Below, in pieces: positions 21,835-34,300 of a stretch of DNA of 64,000 nucleotides. A program made the position numbers and the translations under genes. The stretch's first letter is position 1; each line of letters begins with the position of its first letter. The stretch covers positions 3,906,001 to 3,970,000 of the forward strand of contig CM046304.1 of assembly GCA_025267735.1 (NCBI GenBank). Direction: 5' to 3'. The stretch comes from Mactra quadrangularis. Its lineage: Eukaryota; Mollusca; Bivalvia; Venerida; Mactridae. The notes beneath the pieces are model-generated. The model was not told the DNA's origin. It made no database searches and was given only the letters and a program-made list of their open reading frames with translations.

Positions 21835-22222
21835 CATTTCCGAATTCCAATAAACTGTAAACAACATTAGAAGTACGAATATAAACTTGTTATTAATATA
21901 ACTCTGAAATAATCAAAATGTTACATAAATCTAGTAGACATTTCTATTTATGCTATGTTGTGTTAGGTTGTAGGAATGAGAATTAACTTATAACATCAGT
22001 CGTGGTATGGTATTTAATCATTCAGAGAATATTTTGATTACTGGCAACCACCTTTTGAACTTGATGTTAAAGATAAGATTGATTGTTGGAAATATTGTAG
22101 TTTTATCTCCTTCAAAGATTGTTGAATACATGTTTCAATAAATCTTGTATGAAATATTACATCCTTATCATACACATGTCTGAAATATTGTATAAAATGA
22201 AATATCGACGCCTGTTTGGTCC
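21835..22222. repeat. Inner inverted-repeat arm, right
   Basis: Inverted partner of 18165-18560. Homology stops sharply at 'gcctgtttggt' (about 22220) and near 'ccaataaactgtaaacaac' (about 21847). Confidence 0.8.
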
Positions 22223-23230
22223 ATAAGGAGTAAGGAGTAAAACCATTATAAATGGCAATCTTCGTTGTATTGTACTGAACGGATTCAAGTTCTTATTTAT
22301 TGCCTTTATAAGGAAATTGTCCAAAGTAAGGCAGCCTCCGCACTTAAACTATCACAACAATGATCTGAAATTGGTCTTTGTCATACGGTTTTATAGTATT
22401 TTAGTGTAACAATTCATAGAATATAACTGACAAAGAGATTGCATCAATTCTTGAGAGCATTTAGCAGACTATAGAAATGATGAATTATATTTGTTGTATA
22501 AAAAGAGTATGGTTTAGCAACGAATCTACAATGTTTTGTATAATAATGTTAGTTATTTACATAAAGCTAAGATTTTTTATTTTGATGAAATCTTTAAATT
22601 TTAATAAAGAAATCATTATTACAAACTTTTAACATTACGAATTATAAGTAAATATTTATGAGTAAATATAATTTCCTCAATTTGAATACAATTTTTTATT
22701 TATTATAGCAAAACATAGACACAATTTTAAACAAATTAATATTTTGAATTGGCTAATCGTACAAAACACAAATACATCGTAGCCAATGATATTGCCCTTT
22801 AACAAAAGTAAATCGTAATTGTAGGTTTTTACTGATTTCTTATTAGGCTTAATGGAAGCAAGCGCTTGTAGCTTCAGTTTTTATTGGTGTAAATTGTGTG
22901 AAGTTTGTAATTGTAAACTCATACGCTATATCTTTCGTTGGCATCATGTGGTCATGTATGATAATATTAACATCCTTTGCATTTGAGTTATTGTAAATGT
23001 TTTCTGATAAAAATTGAAATTAAATATATATTCATTATATCATTTTACGCGACAAATTTTCAAAGTCAAAATTAAATAACTTTACAATAATCATATATAT
23101 ATGGCAAACAATGTGTATATCAATCAAGTCGGCTTCAGTTGTCTTTTTTCATTTAGAAACTATTTAATAAACCATTCCTTTTATGATATTGCAAAGTGTG
23201 CATAGTCTCTATTGATGCCATCAAATTTCT
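22223..23230. other. AT-rich intergenic stretch
   Basis: Nothing beyond short AT-rich runs and a small direct repeat 'ggagtaaggagtaa' (about 22227). Confidence 0.35.
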
Positions 23231-23269
23231 ATTTTAGAATACAAGCATCGTCGGTTATCCCACGATGCA

Positions 23270-23720
23270 ATTTTCCGCTATGCTGCGGTATGTACCGTTG
23301 GCTATTTGGTTAAAAAAATCTCGTAATCATGAATAGTTAATAAGGCAGTTTCATTGGTTCCGCAAGGAAAACAGTGCGGAAAACTAGCCTATGAAATTAC
23401 GTTTTATATCTAAGCTTTGGTTTATCATTCAAAATGGTGGCCTCCATGAGTGATCTTTTTAAGCGGGTTAAGAAAATCCCAGTATGATGTCATTGTTATT
23501 GGAGAGTATTTAATTGTAACATGCGATTTCATCGAAGGAAGATTAGTCTTCCCTGCCTCATGCAGATTCATGAAAACGAGATTTTGCCAGTCAAATTGCC
23601 GACGGTACGTATGGAGTGTAACGGAAGAAAGTACTGTGGTTGCCGACGATGGAACACAAGGTACCGAAGATAACTTAATTGAAGGAAACTTGAACTTCTT
23701 GGATCTATGTTTGATATAGG
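23270..23720. other. Higher-GC island with open frames on both strands; possible first exon or gene relic
   Basis: Composition shifts from AT-rich flanks to CpG-containing sequence. CAAAATGGTGGCC at about 23430 resembles a YY1/Kozak-type start and opens MVASMSDLFKR before a GTTAAG donor-like site. A second + frame (23450-23719, 89 codons) and an overlapping minus frame are both open. No family motif is clear, and neither strand can be preferred. Confidence 0.25.
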
Positions 23721-23884
23721 TTTGCACATAGGTATAATAAATAAACTAAATAATACGTTATTTTGCACGTCATAGTTTAAACATGTAAACTATTTTACTA
23801 TGCACGATGACAAGTGACAAGTGACACTTAATTCTCTTCTTCTAAGATACGGTAATCGATGACAGTATACATTTTACTTAATAA

Positions 23885-24085
23885 ATAAAACGTCTGGATT
23901 GTCGAATAGCATGTGATATTTCACACAACAATATTTTACTTGTGAAATAGAATACTAAACTGTTATAAGTATCACTTCATCTTGTTACTACATGCTAGAC
24001 TTTCATCACTGATGTTGTCGCTTATATTAACACATTTAGTTCAGACGTTTAAGGTGGGAATAAGGAGAGTTAAAAGCTTTGTCTG
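23885..24085. repeat. Outer inverted-repeat arm, right
   Basis: Inverted partner of 14833-15025, with about 170 bp of strong similarity. The spacing to the inner arm differs between the two sides (about 3.1 kb left, 1.7 kb right), partly because SINE-X is inserted on the left. Confidence 0.75.
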
Positions 24086-24263
24086 TATGTTGTATCATCA
24101 GTGTGATAATAATTTGCGATGTTCTGATTTCAGGGAGATGTGCGTTGAATTTTGCGTAAAGTTTGACCTCAATCTGACCTTTCACATTTGCATCTAATAA
24201 TGACTTACACGTATCCCGACGAAAATCGGTACCACTGGCCTGTTCAATTACCCCGAAAGTTCT

Positions 24264-24428
24264 AAAACGTTCCGGAACGGAAGTGTCGGAACAACTCTAC
24301 CCAAAAGACAACTCAAACCGAGACAACTCAATCCACTACTAACGGGTTGAGTTGTACCAACTTTGAGTTGAGTTATGCACGGATTGAGTTGTCTTCGGGT
24401 CGAGTTGTCTCGTACTCGGAACGTTTGC
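24264..24428. repeat. Palindromic cluster of GAGTTGT/ACAACTC heptamers
   Basis: Three ACAACTC (24291, 24308, 24323) face four GAGTTG-type motifs (24349, 24365, 24386, 24402). Outer AACGTTCCG/CGGAACGTT arms (about 24266 and 24416) extend the symmetry. The block can fold into a long imperfect hairpin. It may be a MITE or a cis-regulatory cluster. Confidence 0.6.
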
Positions 24429-24429
24429 T

Positions 24430-26280
24430 AACAGTCGTTACTGAGCACGCTGCACGTCTATTCTACACTTCGGCAGAGATTGTAAAATAATTATAGAAGT
24501 ATGTTAATGTGATAAATTTCAACACATAATCCTCACGGCCACGGTGTTATCGAGCATTGATACTACATTCGTATTCAATGTAATGAATATTCTTGCAATA
24601 CTAAATAAAAGTAATGTTGTGTAATATGTTTTGTGCTTAATGCCACATTTCAATACTGTTTCTATATTGTCTTATTGCGAGATTTAGTCGTTCTACTTAC
24701 GGACCCTTTGTAGGTTAAGATCTTTGGATTCAAGCATTTTACCTTGTTCAAAGCACATACTATCGCCAATGGTGACATCTGACCTATTGGATTCAGAGGT
24801 AGGTTAGAAGATAGCTAAAGAAAATTGTTCAAGACCCATTTTATCACATTAATGAAAGTCCTACCCTGAAATCGAACTACGACTCTTGAATATGGATTCC
24901 CGTACATATTATTTGCATATGCCTTTCACTATGCAAATGAATTTTTGGCTGTAAACAATAGGAAAGCAAACCATCTATGAAATACTGTTTGGTTGCAAAG
25001 GAACATTTTACACTGACGACTATAATACTATAATATAAAATCTTTATACCAAGGTAGTTATTAACCTTTTGGTTGTAAGAGAGAATTTTGATTAATACAA
25101 ATTTATAATTGCACATGGTTGAAGAAAATTGTCAATCATTAGTTGGGGGTTTTTGTGTGATAAATAAATCAAAATTGGTATTTTAACGTGGATTATTAAG
25201 TATCTCTGTGCACAGCTTACTTCGAGTTTAAACAGTCCTCTGCCACTTGAGGGTCTTGCTTTGAGTTACACATCAGCATGAACTTTATTCGTACATCTAG
25301 ACAGTAGCTCCCAACCTACTGTAAGTTATAACAAAATGTCTGCATCTGTTTTTATCGTTAAGTTTGAAAATTTGTTTATATAATTTATAATTAGAATAAA
25401 ATCTATCTATCATCATTATTAACGATAATCAAGTTGAAAAAAAAACACTCAAATTGTCAATGGAAATATGACACTTTCAATATTTAAATGAGTTTCAATC
25501 TTGTTTAAAATATTTCACCTTAGAGGTCCCAGAGACAATGTTTTTAGAAATCAATATGCTGTTTCTGCGTTTATAATATGATTAACACGTCTTGAGTTTT
25601 CAAATTGCATCAGCTAAAACACTGCGTACGTGTGATATTAAATTGGTATTTTGTTTTTAATATATGCATTTACATCCTAATAATAAGTTCAGGCATGAAT
25701 TCAAAATTATCATTAACATATTCAATTTTACAAATCAAACTAAAACTTATGTCGAACTTAAACGTTTTATCGCGAACTTGGACTGAATGAATTACATACA
25801 GTTTGTTCAAATGAAATAATCAGAAGTTCGCTAATTTGTTTAATAATAGTTAGAACAATTTTGTAGAATTGGTTCTGCCCTAATTAAAATCATCCCTACC
25901 ATTCTCAGAAATTGCGTAAACTTCAAGGTTTTGTTGAGTTGATTAAAGTCATACTATATTCCAAATGGCACACAACTGCTGACAAGTGTTTTAAATGTTG
26001 CTGAGGAGGCGAAGACTATGTTATGCACACAAGATACATTTTTATATTTGTTTGTTCGAGTTTATTGTTGTTTTTCGGTTTGGTTTAATGTCGATGCAAC
26101 ACACATTGTATAGATCATATGTTTGGGTTTAACGACACACCATCTCATTACTTTTGTATCATGATGTCACATTGCTTTGTTGGCTTATAGCTAAAAAATT
26201 AAAGGGCGGTTTAAAGCCTGCTTCCATATTTATTTTCAGCTGACTTTAAAATTTTTGCATGAAAAACCCTGATCATTGAG
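24430..26280. other. AT-rich intergenic stretch
   Basis: No supported gene or repeat. Small open frames at 24877-25116 and 25605-25790 have no protein-like features. Confidence 0.35.
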
Positions 26281-26284
26281 ATCA

Positions 26285-26420
26285 CTTTCAGTCAGTTGAT
26301 CCCATACAGTAGCCATTTACACCTGACTGAAGTAAAACAACTGTATGTAAATTTCTTGCTCAAGGAACCTTGGACCTCTCGATCCCTAAACGCAAGTCCT
26401 ACCACTAGAACACACCTCCT
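26285..26420 (-). repeat. Degraded SINE-C fragment
   Basis: 'ccatttacacctgactgaagt...aaatttcttgctcaaggaacc' and the tRNA-like 'cctaccactagaacac' match the better SINE-C copy at 37900-38183. Confidence 0.55.
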
Positions 26421-26944
26421 ACATAAGTAGTATTGCATTTATGTGTGAACATCTAATAAAATGATAGTTTTACAATGATTTCGACATTGCAACAAGTTCA
26501 TCTTATCAACAAAAACAATGTTCTTATCATGAGTTTTGCTGGACTATGTAATTGAATAATTATTAGTATTTTCTATTGTGATAGTGTTTTCTTATTTGCT
26601 GAAGTAAGTTTATCTAATCCAGTTGTGGACCTAGTTGATATATTCATTGAACATGTTCTTGAAACTGTTTATACTCGATGCGAATGAGTTAATTTTTACA
26701 TATGAAATGCGTTTAAATGTGATATGTAGTTGCCATTAAGAATTGCTGTTAGCTCGGCAACTAAAATATTATCAGTGAAATATCGTAATATTCACAAAAA
26801 CGAAGTGTATCTTCGGGTCAATCATTTTTTAGTCCATGAAAGATTTGTTAATACCTCTGCATACAAAAATAAACTGTAAACCGTCGCTGATCGAGATTTG
26901 TTGGTTTGATTCCATTTACCGTTGTCGACAATTAATGTAGACAA

Positions 26945-27258
26945 TATTGTTTTTTTTTAATTTTGTTGGGTTTAACGCCGTAACAACACATTGTATAGGT
27001 TATATCACGGCGGTCCACCTACTCACTGTTCCTCGAAAGGCTAAATCTCTGAATTTAGCTGTTAACCATCTACTAAGCGCATACTTTCGTCAGTGACTGA
27101 CCTACATAATTAAGAATAATTGGTAGGAGGGATAATGTCCGTAGAAATAATTTCATGACTAAGCTCCACGAAAGTATGCCTGCCCCAGCCGGAAATCGAA
27201 TCCACGACCCCACTATCAGTAGACCTGCGTGCTACAAACTGAGCTAGCCGGGCGGCTT
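26945..27258 (-). mobile_element. SINE-A, minus orientation, near full length
   Basis: The minus strand starts with a tRNA-like head (AAGCCGCCCGGCTAGCTCAG...; box B-like GTGGATTCGATTTCC) followed by the conserved SINE-A body. It ends in the typical 'ggcgttaaaccca' plus an A-rich tail (T-run at about 26950). Confidence 0.8.
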
Positions 27259-27352
27259 TATACAGAATGCGGCTGCTCTTTAAGAATAAGTGTTTGAAAC
27301 CAGTTAATACCAGAAAAGAAAGCCAGATTGACTTATTACTTCATGCATACCT

Positions 27353-27568
27353 TTAACCCTTTCAATGCTGAATTTACACAATAGACTGGTCCGTCCTCAA
27401 CTTTTAGACCTATCCATTGGCATTTTTATAAATTTCAGAATTAAATATGAACAATTCACGGCCAACAGCAAAGAGCCTTGTCAGCCGGCATGTGTTGTGT
27501 CGCCTGACCTGGCTCTTAGCTGGGGACTAAGGCTTTTCATACTTGGCTCTGGCATTGTAAGGGTTAGT
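27353..27568. mobile_element. ~215-bp MITE with AACCCTT(T/A)CAATGC ends
   Basis: The left end TTAACCCTTTCAATGCTGAA and right end GGCATTGTAAGGGTTAG are inverted copies. The interior has a GC-richer segment. The ends resemble a MITE type recalled from bivalve genomes (TTAACCCTT termini); family assignment is inference. Confidence 0.6.
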
Positions 27569-28053
27569 AGGTGAGTAAACCTAAAACAATGAAACTAGTG
27601 ACTTCGTTACAGAACATTTTCATATCAAACTCACAACAAGCAAAACAGTAAGAAAGAACAAATATGTAAAAATTCAGAAAACTATATTTTCTCTTACATT
27701 GCAAACAAAGATGTAGATAATTTTAACATAAGCGATAGGCTTATTTAAACATATTTTATCTGAATACTAAATGGATTTAGTTTTCACATTCTTTTTAATT
27801 GTGAACCTTATTTCTTTATGTTTAGTATATAATTACCAATCTGTTTAACAAAATCAAAACATAATACAGAGCTTTATTGAACTTGTTAAGTAAGTCCATA
27901 TCATTTTTATTCGTAATAAAACATTTGATGGTTTCTTTTTATATTTAACAAATATCGTATTTCAACATTATCAAATTGTATTTTAACAATAAGGTTCAAA
28001 TCACTATTGATTTAACATAAAGAATCAATAATGGATACATCTTGTGTTAGCAT

Positions 28054-28059
28054 TTTATT
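28054..28059 (-). promoter_or_regulatory. Candidate poly(A) signal of SPP-B (AATAAA)
   Basis: AATAAA on the minus strand, about 140 nt downstream of the SPP-B stop. Confidence 0.5.
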
Positions 28060-28196
28060 TCTTTTCCAGTAGTTTTTATCCACACTTCATTATAAAACTT
28101 GCTAGACGTGTTGGCTTTGTATATTTTATACAATTTGAATTTGAAGGCAAAAGTTATGTTCATAAAACATAGTCTGGTATTAATCTTAGTTGATGT

Positions 28197-28305
28197 CTAC
28201 CAGTCTTCAATCTTTTCGTCTGGTTCAAGGTAATTTCCACCTTCTAAGTCATTTGGTCGAAGTATTAAATCGCTTGCCCGTAAACCTGGAGCCCATTTTT
28301 TGCCT
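28197..28305 (-). CDS. SPP-B exon 4 (amidation signal and acidic tail, stop)
   Basis: Acceptor 'tttttttcag'; the first base completes Ile, then GKKWAPGLRASDLILRPNDL and on to EDW and TAG (28199-28197). Part of the tail (ASDLIL...GGNYL...IEDW) weakly resembles SPP-A peptide B, suggesting a degenerate second peptide copy. Confidence 0.78.
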
Positions 28306-31300
28306 CTGAAAAAAAAGAATGTAGAACATTACGATAAAAAAAAACAATTTAACAAAAGTTACAACAACAGTATAACCGAGGACGTGGTATAAATACCAGA
28401 CAAGATGTAATTGATGATATAAATGACTATTGGTACAGAAGGATGTAGACAATTGTTGTTAAGCAAGACTGACCAATCTCCGTAAACAGATATCCTGTAG
28501 AACGTTGTCGTACAAGATCTCTAAGATCTCAACGGAGGGTCACGTTGAGATGACCTTTATGTCGACTAATCAATGTGTAGCTTTCATCTGGACGAAACAC
28601 TATTAAAAGCATTTTGATTTCGTAATTTCTATTTTTAGACCAAGGTTTGCGAGATAATTTAACAGCGGTTTATTCACAGTCTACGACTGGACGCTCATTT
28701 CAAATTGCGTGACGTAGACGATGTAAACAAGTTACTAATCATAACAATTTCGTCATGAATATTATGATGAGAAAAGGTCACCTGAACGTGAAAATTTAAA
28801 AAAAATTAGACCGAGTTTTAATCTGATTGCAAGACTGACTGGACACAAGGGATTAATACTTTTGAATGGTCAGCTTAGTAGTTACGTCTTGCAGTTGAAT
28901 GAGGTGCACTCAGATTGGTCATCACCAGTCGCAAATGATTTTATGTCGATAATTTGTACCAAGAACTATTAAAATATTTCTATACAGCAATAGTTTATTC
29001 CATGAATATAGGAAAGGTCATATTGTGCAATAATGATTTTCAATGCAGCAATTTTTTGTCGCCTGTATGCTGTTCTATTAAAATGAAAATCGTGGAAACT
29101 TACATCCGTCTAAAAAAATCAGATGGTTTTGTCGTTCCTTTTATTGCCCGTTGTGCTTTATACCCCATTAATATGAAATCAGCAGCTTGCCTTTTTCGTC
29201 TGTAAAATAGAAAACAAAATACATTATTGAAAAACGAAATTAGAAAAATAATCAAAAATCTCAATGTATTAAGACTTTTCTCTTTTAATTCATAGACATT
29301 TTTTCGGATGGCTTTATGAGTTGTGACAGTGTTACCAAATATATCAAATACCTTACGTTCGGTTGTTTACATACGTAACAAGCAATCTGATGATATAAAC
29401 AAATGTAAAACTATTAAGCTTTGTGAATCAAATCTTGGACATGCACATTCATACTCTTAATTGCTTTTAATCTGTTAACAAATTTATTCATTGTATCATT
29501 TGAAGTGTTTTGTACATAAGTCAACTAATTAGAAAGACACTCCAGACTAATAAAATAAAACCCACGTTTTAAAATATTGTTTTTAATAATAATATTATAA
29601 GCATTGAATTTTATCAATTATCTATAATATATTGACAAATGTAAACATGATATTTTTTGCTTATTATAATTATTCATAAAATGAGTCTTGAATGTTTTGT
29701 GTATCAATATTTGCCAAGAATATTACCCACAGTTTGTACATTTTGGTGAAATTGTTCTCCATTATTCAAAGAATATCCGATACAGACTTTAATATTGGCA
29801 AAAACAAATTAAGTTTTTTGGTATACAATTCCACCAAATTTAATACAATTATAAGTCTATTACAGTTAAATTCACAGACGAAAATGAAGACACTTAATAT
29901 TTGAATAGTTAAATTTAACAAAAGATAAATACATAATGATGAATTAGATGTTTATCACAATAGTTTATGTTGGACTTATAAAACTCCATATGTTTCGAGA
30001 CATTGCTTTATAATCACACTAATATTTATGTTTAAGACTTTGTACTTTTATTAATATCTGAGAATAATGTTGCAAAATCATTCTCTTAGATATTTGGTTC
30101 CAATGTATATTTTTTATTTGTAGACAGTTTAAATTTGATTTACGTTTAGGTGTTATATCTCTCCTATACGAGCCAAGTTTCTTCATTTCTGTGATGCGTT
30201 AAATACTAATGTGAGTTAGAAATATATGTTTTAAACCACATAATACTCTTTCATATTTGTTTACCAAAGCTGCATTATTGGTTACTGAATCATGTTAAAA
30301 CAAATTTTATCTCATCAAACAACTTCCATCTAAACAAAATCACGAGTAACACCCCATGCAGTTTTATTAAAGTTTTCTGAAAGTAATATTTCATATTTTG
30401 ATACGTTGCCAGTATTTATTAATTCACTGTTGATATGACTGACAGGTATGGAAGTATCTTTCTTATCAAACATTTCTCTCATGTTTTAAGACGGCCTCAA
30501 AAGGCGAATCTGATAGACGTATGTTGAAATAATTTCACAACAGAAACGTGCTTTAAATAATCTGACTACTATTTTCAAATTGTCAAAAGTTTGAGATTCT
30601 ATTGCTGTCAATTTTAACTTGAATTAACAAATTATCTCAATCTGTTTTATTCTAATAAATATTTTTCGAAACTTGTCGCGTTTTATCACCTTCACAAGTT
30701 GAAGCAAATATTGTCATATTTTCTGATATATTGGTAAAAGTTTTTGATTTTGGCAAGTCAATCTAACGAAAAAACGAGTCTAACTTTCAAAAACATAGAA
30801 AGGAATAAATAAGTTTAAAAATTTCTATTATTATGCTTCTGAAAAGTAAGTAATATCTACACTCTTATTTAATGAGCCACATTTACTAAACAGGTAATTT
30901 TGTTTTCATAAAAAATAAATACTTTGAAACTGTATCACAATTGCGCAGATGTATGTGTTTTCTCCCCATAAACAGATGAGTAAAAAAGTAAAAGCGCAAA
31001 ACATGCCATGTTTACAAAATTGATTTATACCTATTTCTAGTATTTATTGATATGAACGAATAATAAGTAAGTTTATCATTCGAAGAAATACTATGTCAAT
31101 AAGAAGCCATATTTATTTAATTAATATTTTAGTCAGGTTAGTTTAACTTATATAAATATATAAAATATTATTGCTATTATCAAATTACATGAATATTTGT
31201 TTCAATTAAAACTTGACACTTATAATATTTGTTATATCATTAACTATGAAATTAATGCAACAATCAATTAACTATGATTGATATAGAGGTAACATGATAC

Positions 31301-34300
31301 CATGGTAAGTATTACAAAGCATATAGTATTGGTTTTAGTAACTTGTAAGTATATTCATCAGGAACTGAACACATTTGATTTATTTCAACTTTAAGCACGA
31401 ATGAAATATCGAAACATTAGATTTGATTTGTTTCAACTTTGAAAACGCTAGTGAAATATTGAAACATAAGTCAAATGAAAGAATAAAAATACTGATCGTG
31501 TTGATTATACGTCGTAATAAGTTGCCCTCTGTATGTTATCAACTTCAAATTCTTTTAATGCAATATTATCATTAACGTGAGTTTTATCAGACTGTATACT
31601 CGTACTTATTACAATTCTATTGTTGAATCATTGTTGATGGTTAAACGATAACGAGAAAAGCGTCCAGTTTACTGGGGGTTTTGGAGAAAAAATGTGATAG
31701 ACACCGTTCAAAAGCAAAACCTTAATCATATTGATAAATGACTACATATTTAAAATCATTAAAAACTCAAATATTTAAAAACTCAAATAGTTAAATATGA
31801 TACGTTTATGTTTTTTCTTATGATGCATCAATAATTTGTACTTTGCAGCCGATATTTCCTGTAAGAATTGATCGTGATACTTGTTGCACACATCTGACAT
31901 CTTTAGCTAGTTTTACATTAAATTTAATCAAAAGTTATGGATTTAAGATGAGAACACAATGACATCCTTTCTAACTTGCTTAAAGATATAATCATTAAAA
32001 ATAGTGTATTAACACTTATTTCATGCAAAGGGATTTATTAATGCCCTTATTTTATCTTAGTAAATTGTTTAAGGCGTAATTACCCATGAACAACATTATT
32101 TGATTTTAAGTTTATATTAAATTTCAAGTTAAATTGAATATTTTAAATTGTAAAAAGAAATACCAACCATGTTTGAACTAATATAATAGAACATAAATAT
32201 GCTGTAAGGCCTTACAAATTGACATTATAACACAATTTTGAATTGCAGTTCGCGTACAAATTAGAAATGAAACAACGCAAATGACATTGTACCGCGTTTA
32301 TAAGAAATGCTATTTTGAATGGAAAATAAGAAACTTGAAATTGCTTGGAGATCAACATTGGAAGGTCAAATATAGCTATAATTTTAAACAATGCATGAAA
32401 AAAAAACTTTGAAGAAAATAACCTTTTAAATTGGAAGTAGAATTTATTAGCATCGAACAACAGTTTACTGTTTTATACGGACACAAATGTCAGCGTCCTG
32501 AAGAGCAATGAAATAAATCAATTAAAATTTACAATGCACATTGTTGACTATTTTAATGAATTTCTAGCTTATATCTAACGGCAAACCCACACAGAACAGC
32601 TATATGTTACTGAACATGGTTACAGATGACCTATGATAAAATCCTTCTTAAATTGTATCATGATATATGTTGTGAAGTAGATATAAATTTCCGTTGAGGA
32701 ATGAACTACATGTACAGCTGTTGACTATGTCATGAAAGGTTTGTGTATATAACAGTTAGATTTTCGACAGAACATGTAGCTCAAAAAATGGAACCGATTG
32801 AATAACTGAGTGAAATAATTTATATTGCAGTAGAGGTTGACATTAATTTAAAAGAAAGATGTCTGAGTGGACAACCAGTTGCATGTTTTTCGTGCCCAAA
32901 CCAAATGTTTAATAGCAGTAACAGGTTGCTCGAACCCCAAATATAGGTCGTCAGGGGCAATCCTATGTTATCCTTTTAATTCCCATGCTGTCATGTCATG
33001 TTTGAGAATTGGACAAACAAACAAAATCGCAACAAAGTTTAACTCAACATTGGCAAAGTAAGTCGATAGATTTGAATGCTACTAATTTTCTAAATTGATA
33101 TTGTTTATAATTTTAAAGAATTCAAATATTTTGAAAGAGTTTCACATACATGTATATCGATAATACAAAAACTCTTAGAACGTTAGTTTTTATACATGAA
33201 GCAGTTTGTCTGACGTAGAACATAATAAAATTGCTTCTGGAACCTAAATTTAATCAACGAAACTGTCCTCCATTGTGAATTTAATTCCGAATAAACTTGG
33301 GTTGGTTATTGTGTCTGATATACGAGATGTTGTCCACAGCTATACAGACAACGTTTCAAAGGCTCAAGTAATGAAACACTTAATGTCAAATTGGAGGGAC
33401 AGTGTTTATCATTAGGACTATAGAGATAATACTCATTAATTAATAAATAAAGGACTAAACCGATTAATTCATTTATTTACTTTAACTACCCACTTTGTAA
33501 ACAATTTGTTATCGTTGAAGGATGTTGTATTTTTATGCAAATGAGAAATAGTAGAGTCTTAATATAATTATTGATTTATTCAGAATTATTGAAATTTGAG
33601 CCGCACGTGAGACTAAATAAAATACTATAATTGTACACCATGTTCATCAAATCATACGAAAAATACGCTAAACATATAATAGTTTATGTAAATATGTAAT
33701 ATAAGTAATATTTCTATCCTACGATTATTTGATTATCCCAAGCTTAGTCTCTGACATTAGGTTTTAGGTTTCTGTTTGCGTTATATGATTCTTCACCAGA
33801 CAAATATAAATTATTGGAATATAATAAATATTCAATAGAGCTGTTTGTTGTATGTAATTAATTACTTACTCTTTGTAAATTTGTATGCTTTAGACTCTTA
33901 TAAACTTCGAGTTCAAACGGTTATAGAATTAACTAGGGGTATGGCTACTGGAATTGAAATAATAATTAAAAGCAAAATTAAATTAAGAAATTATATTTCC
34001 GAATTACCATCATACCTCAAAAGCGTGCGATAGTATTTTTGTCACTCACGTCAGAGTGTTTGTGTGACCTAACAGATTATATTGACGTAGTTAGCATGTG
34101 TTGGAAACGAATTATAGACAATTGACGTTTTTTAAGAAACCCATGATTATAAAGAGTGTTAAGGCAAAGGTAAAAACAAAATACTTGACCTTGCAAATGT
34201 TACGTTTATTTCTTCACGTATTTTTGCCATCAATTAACTACCTGATTAACAAGTTGATTAATTAAAAAAATAGTCACGTAATTAGATAATCACTTAATTA

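Noticed and set aside
23450..23719. FAD-binding protein suggested by YDVIVIG
   Set aside because: The GxGxxG glycine pattern does not follow and nothing else in the frame supports a flavoprotein.
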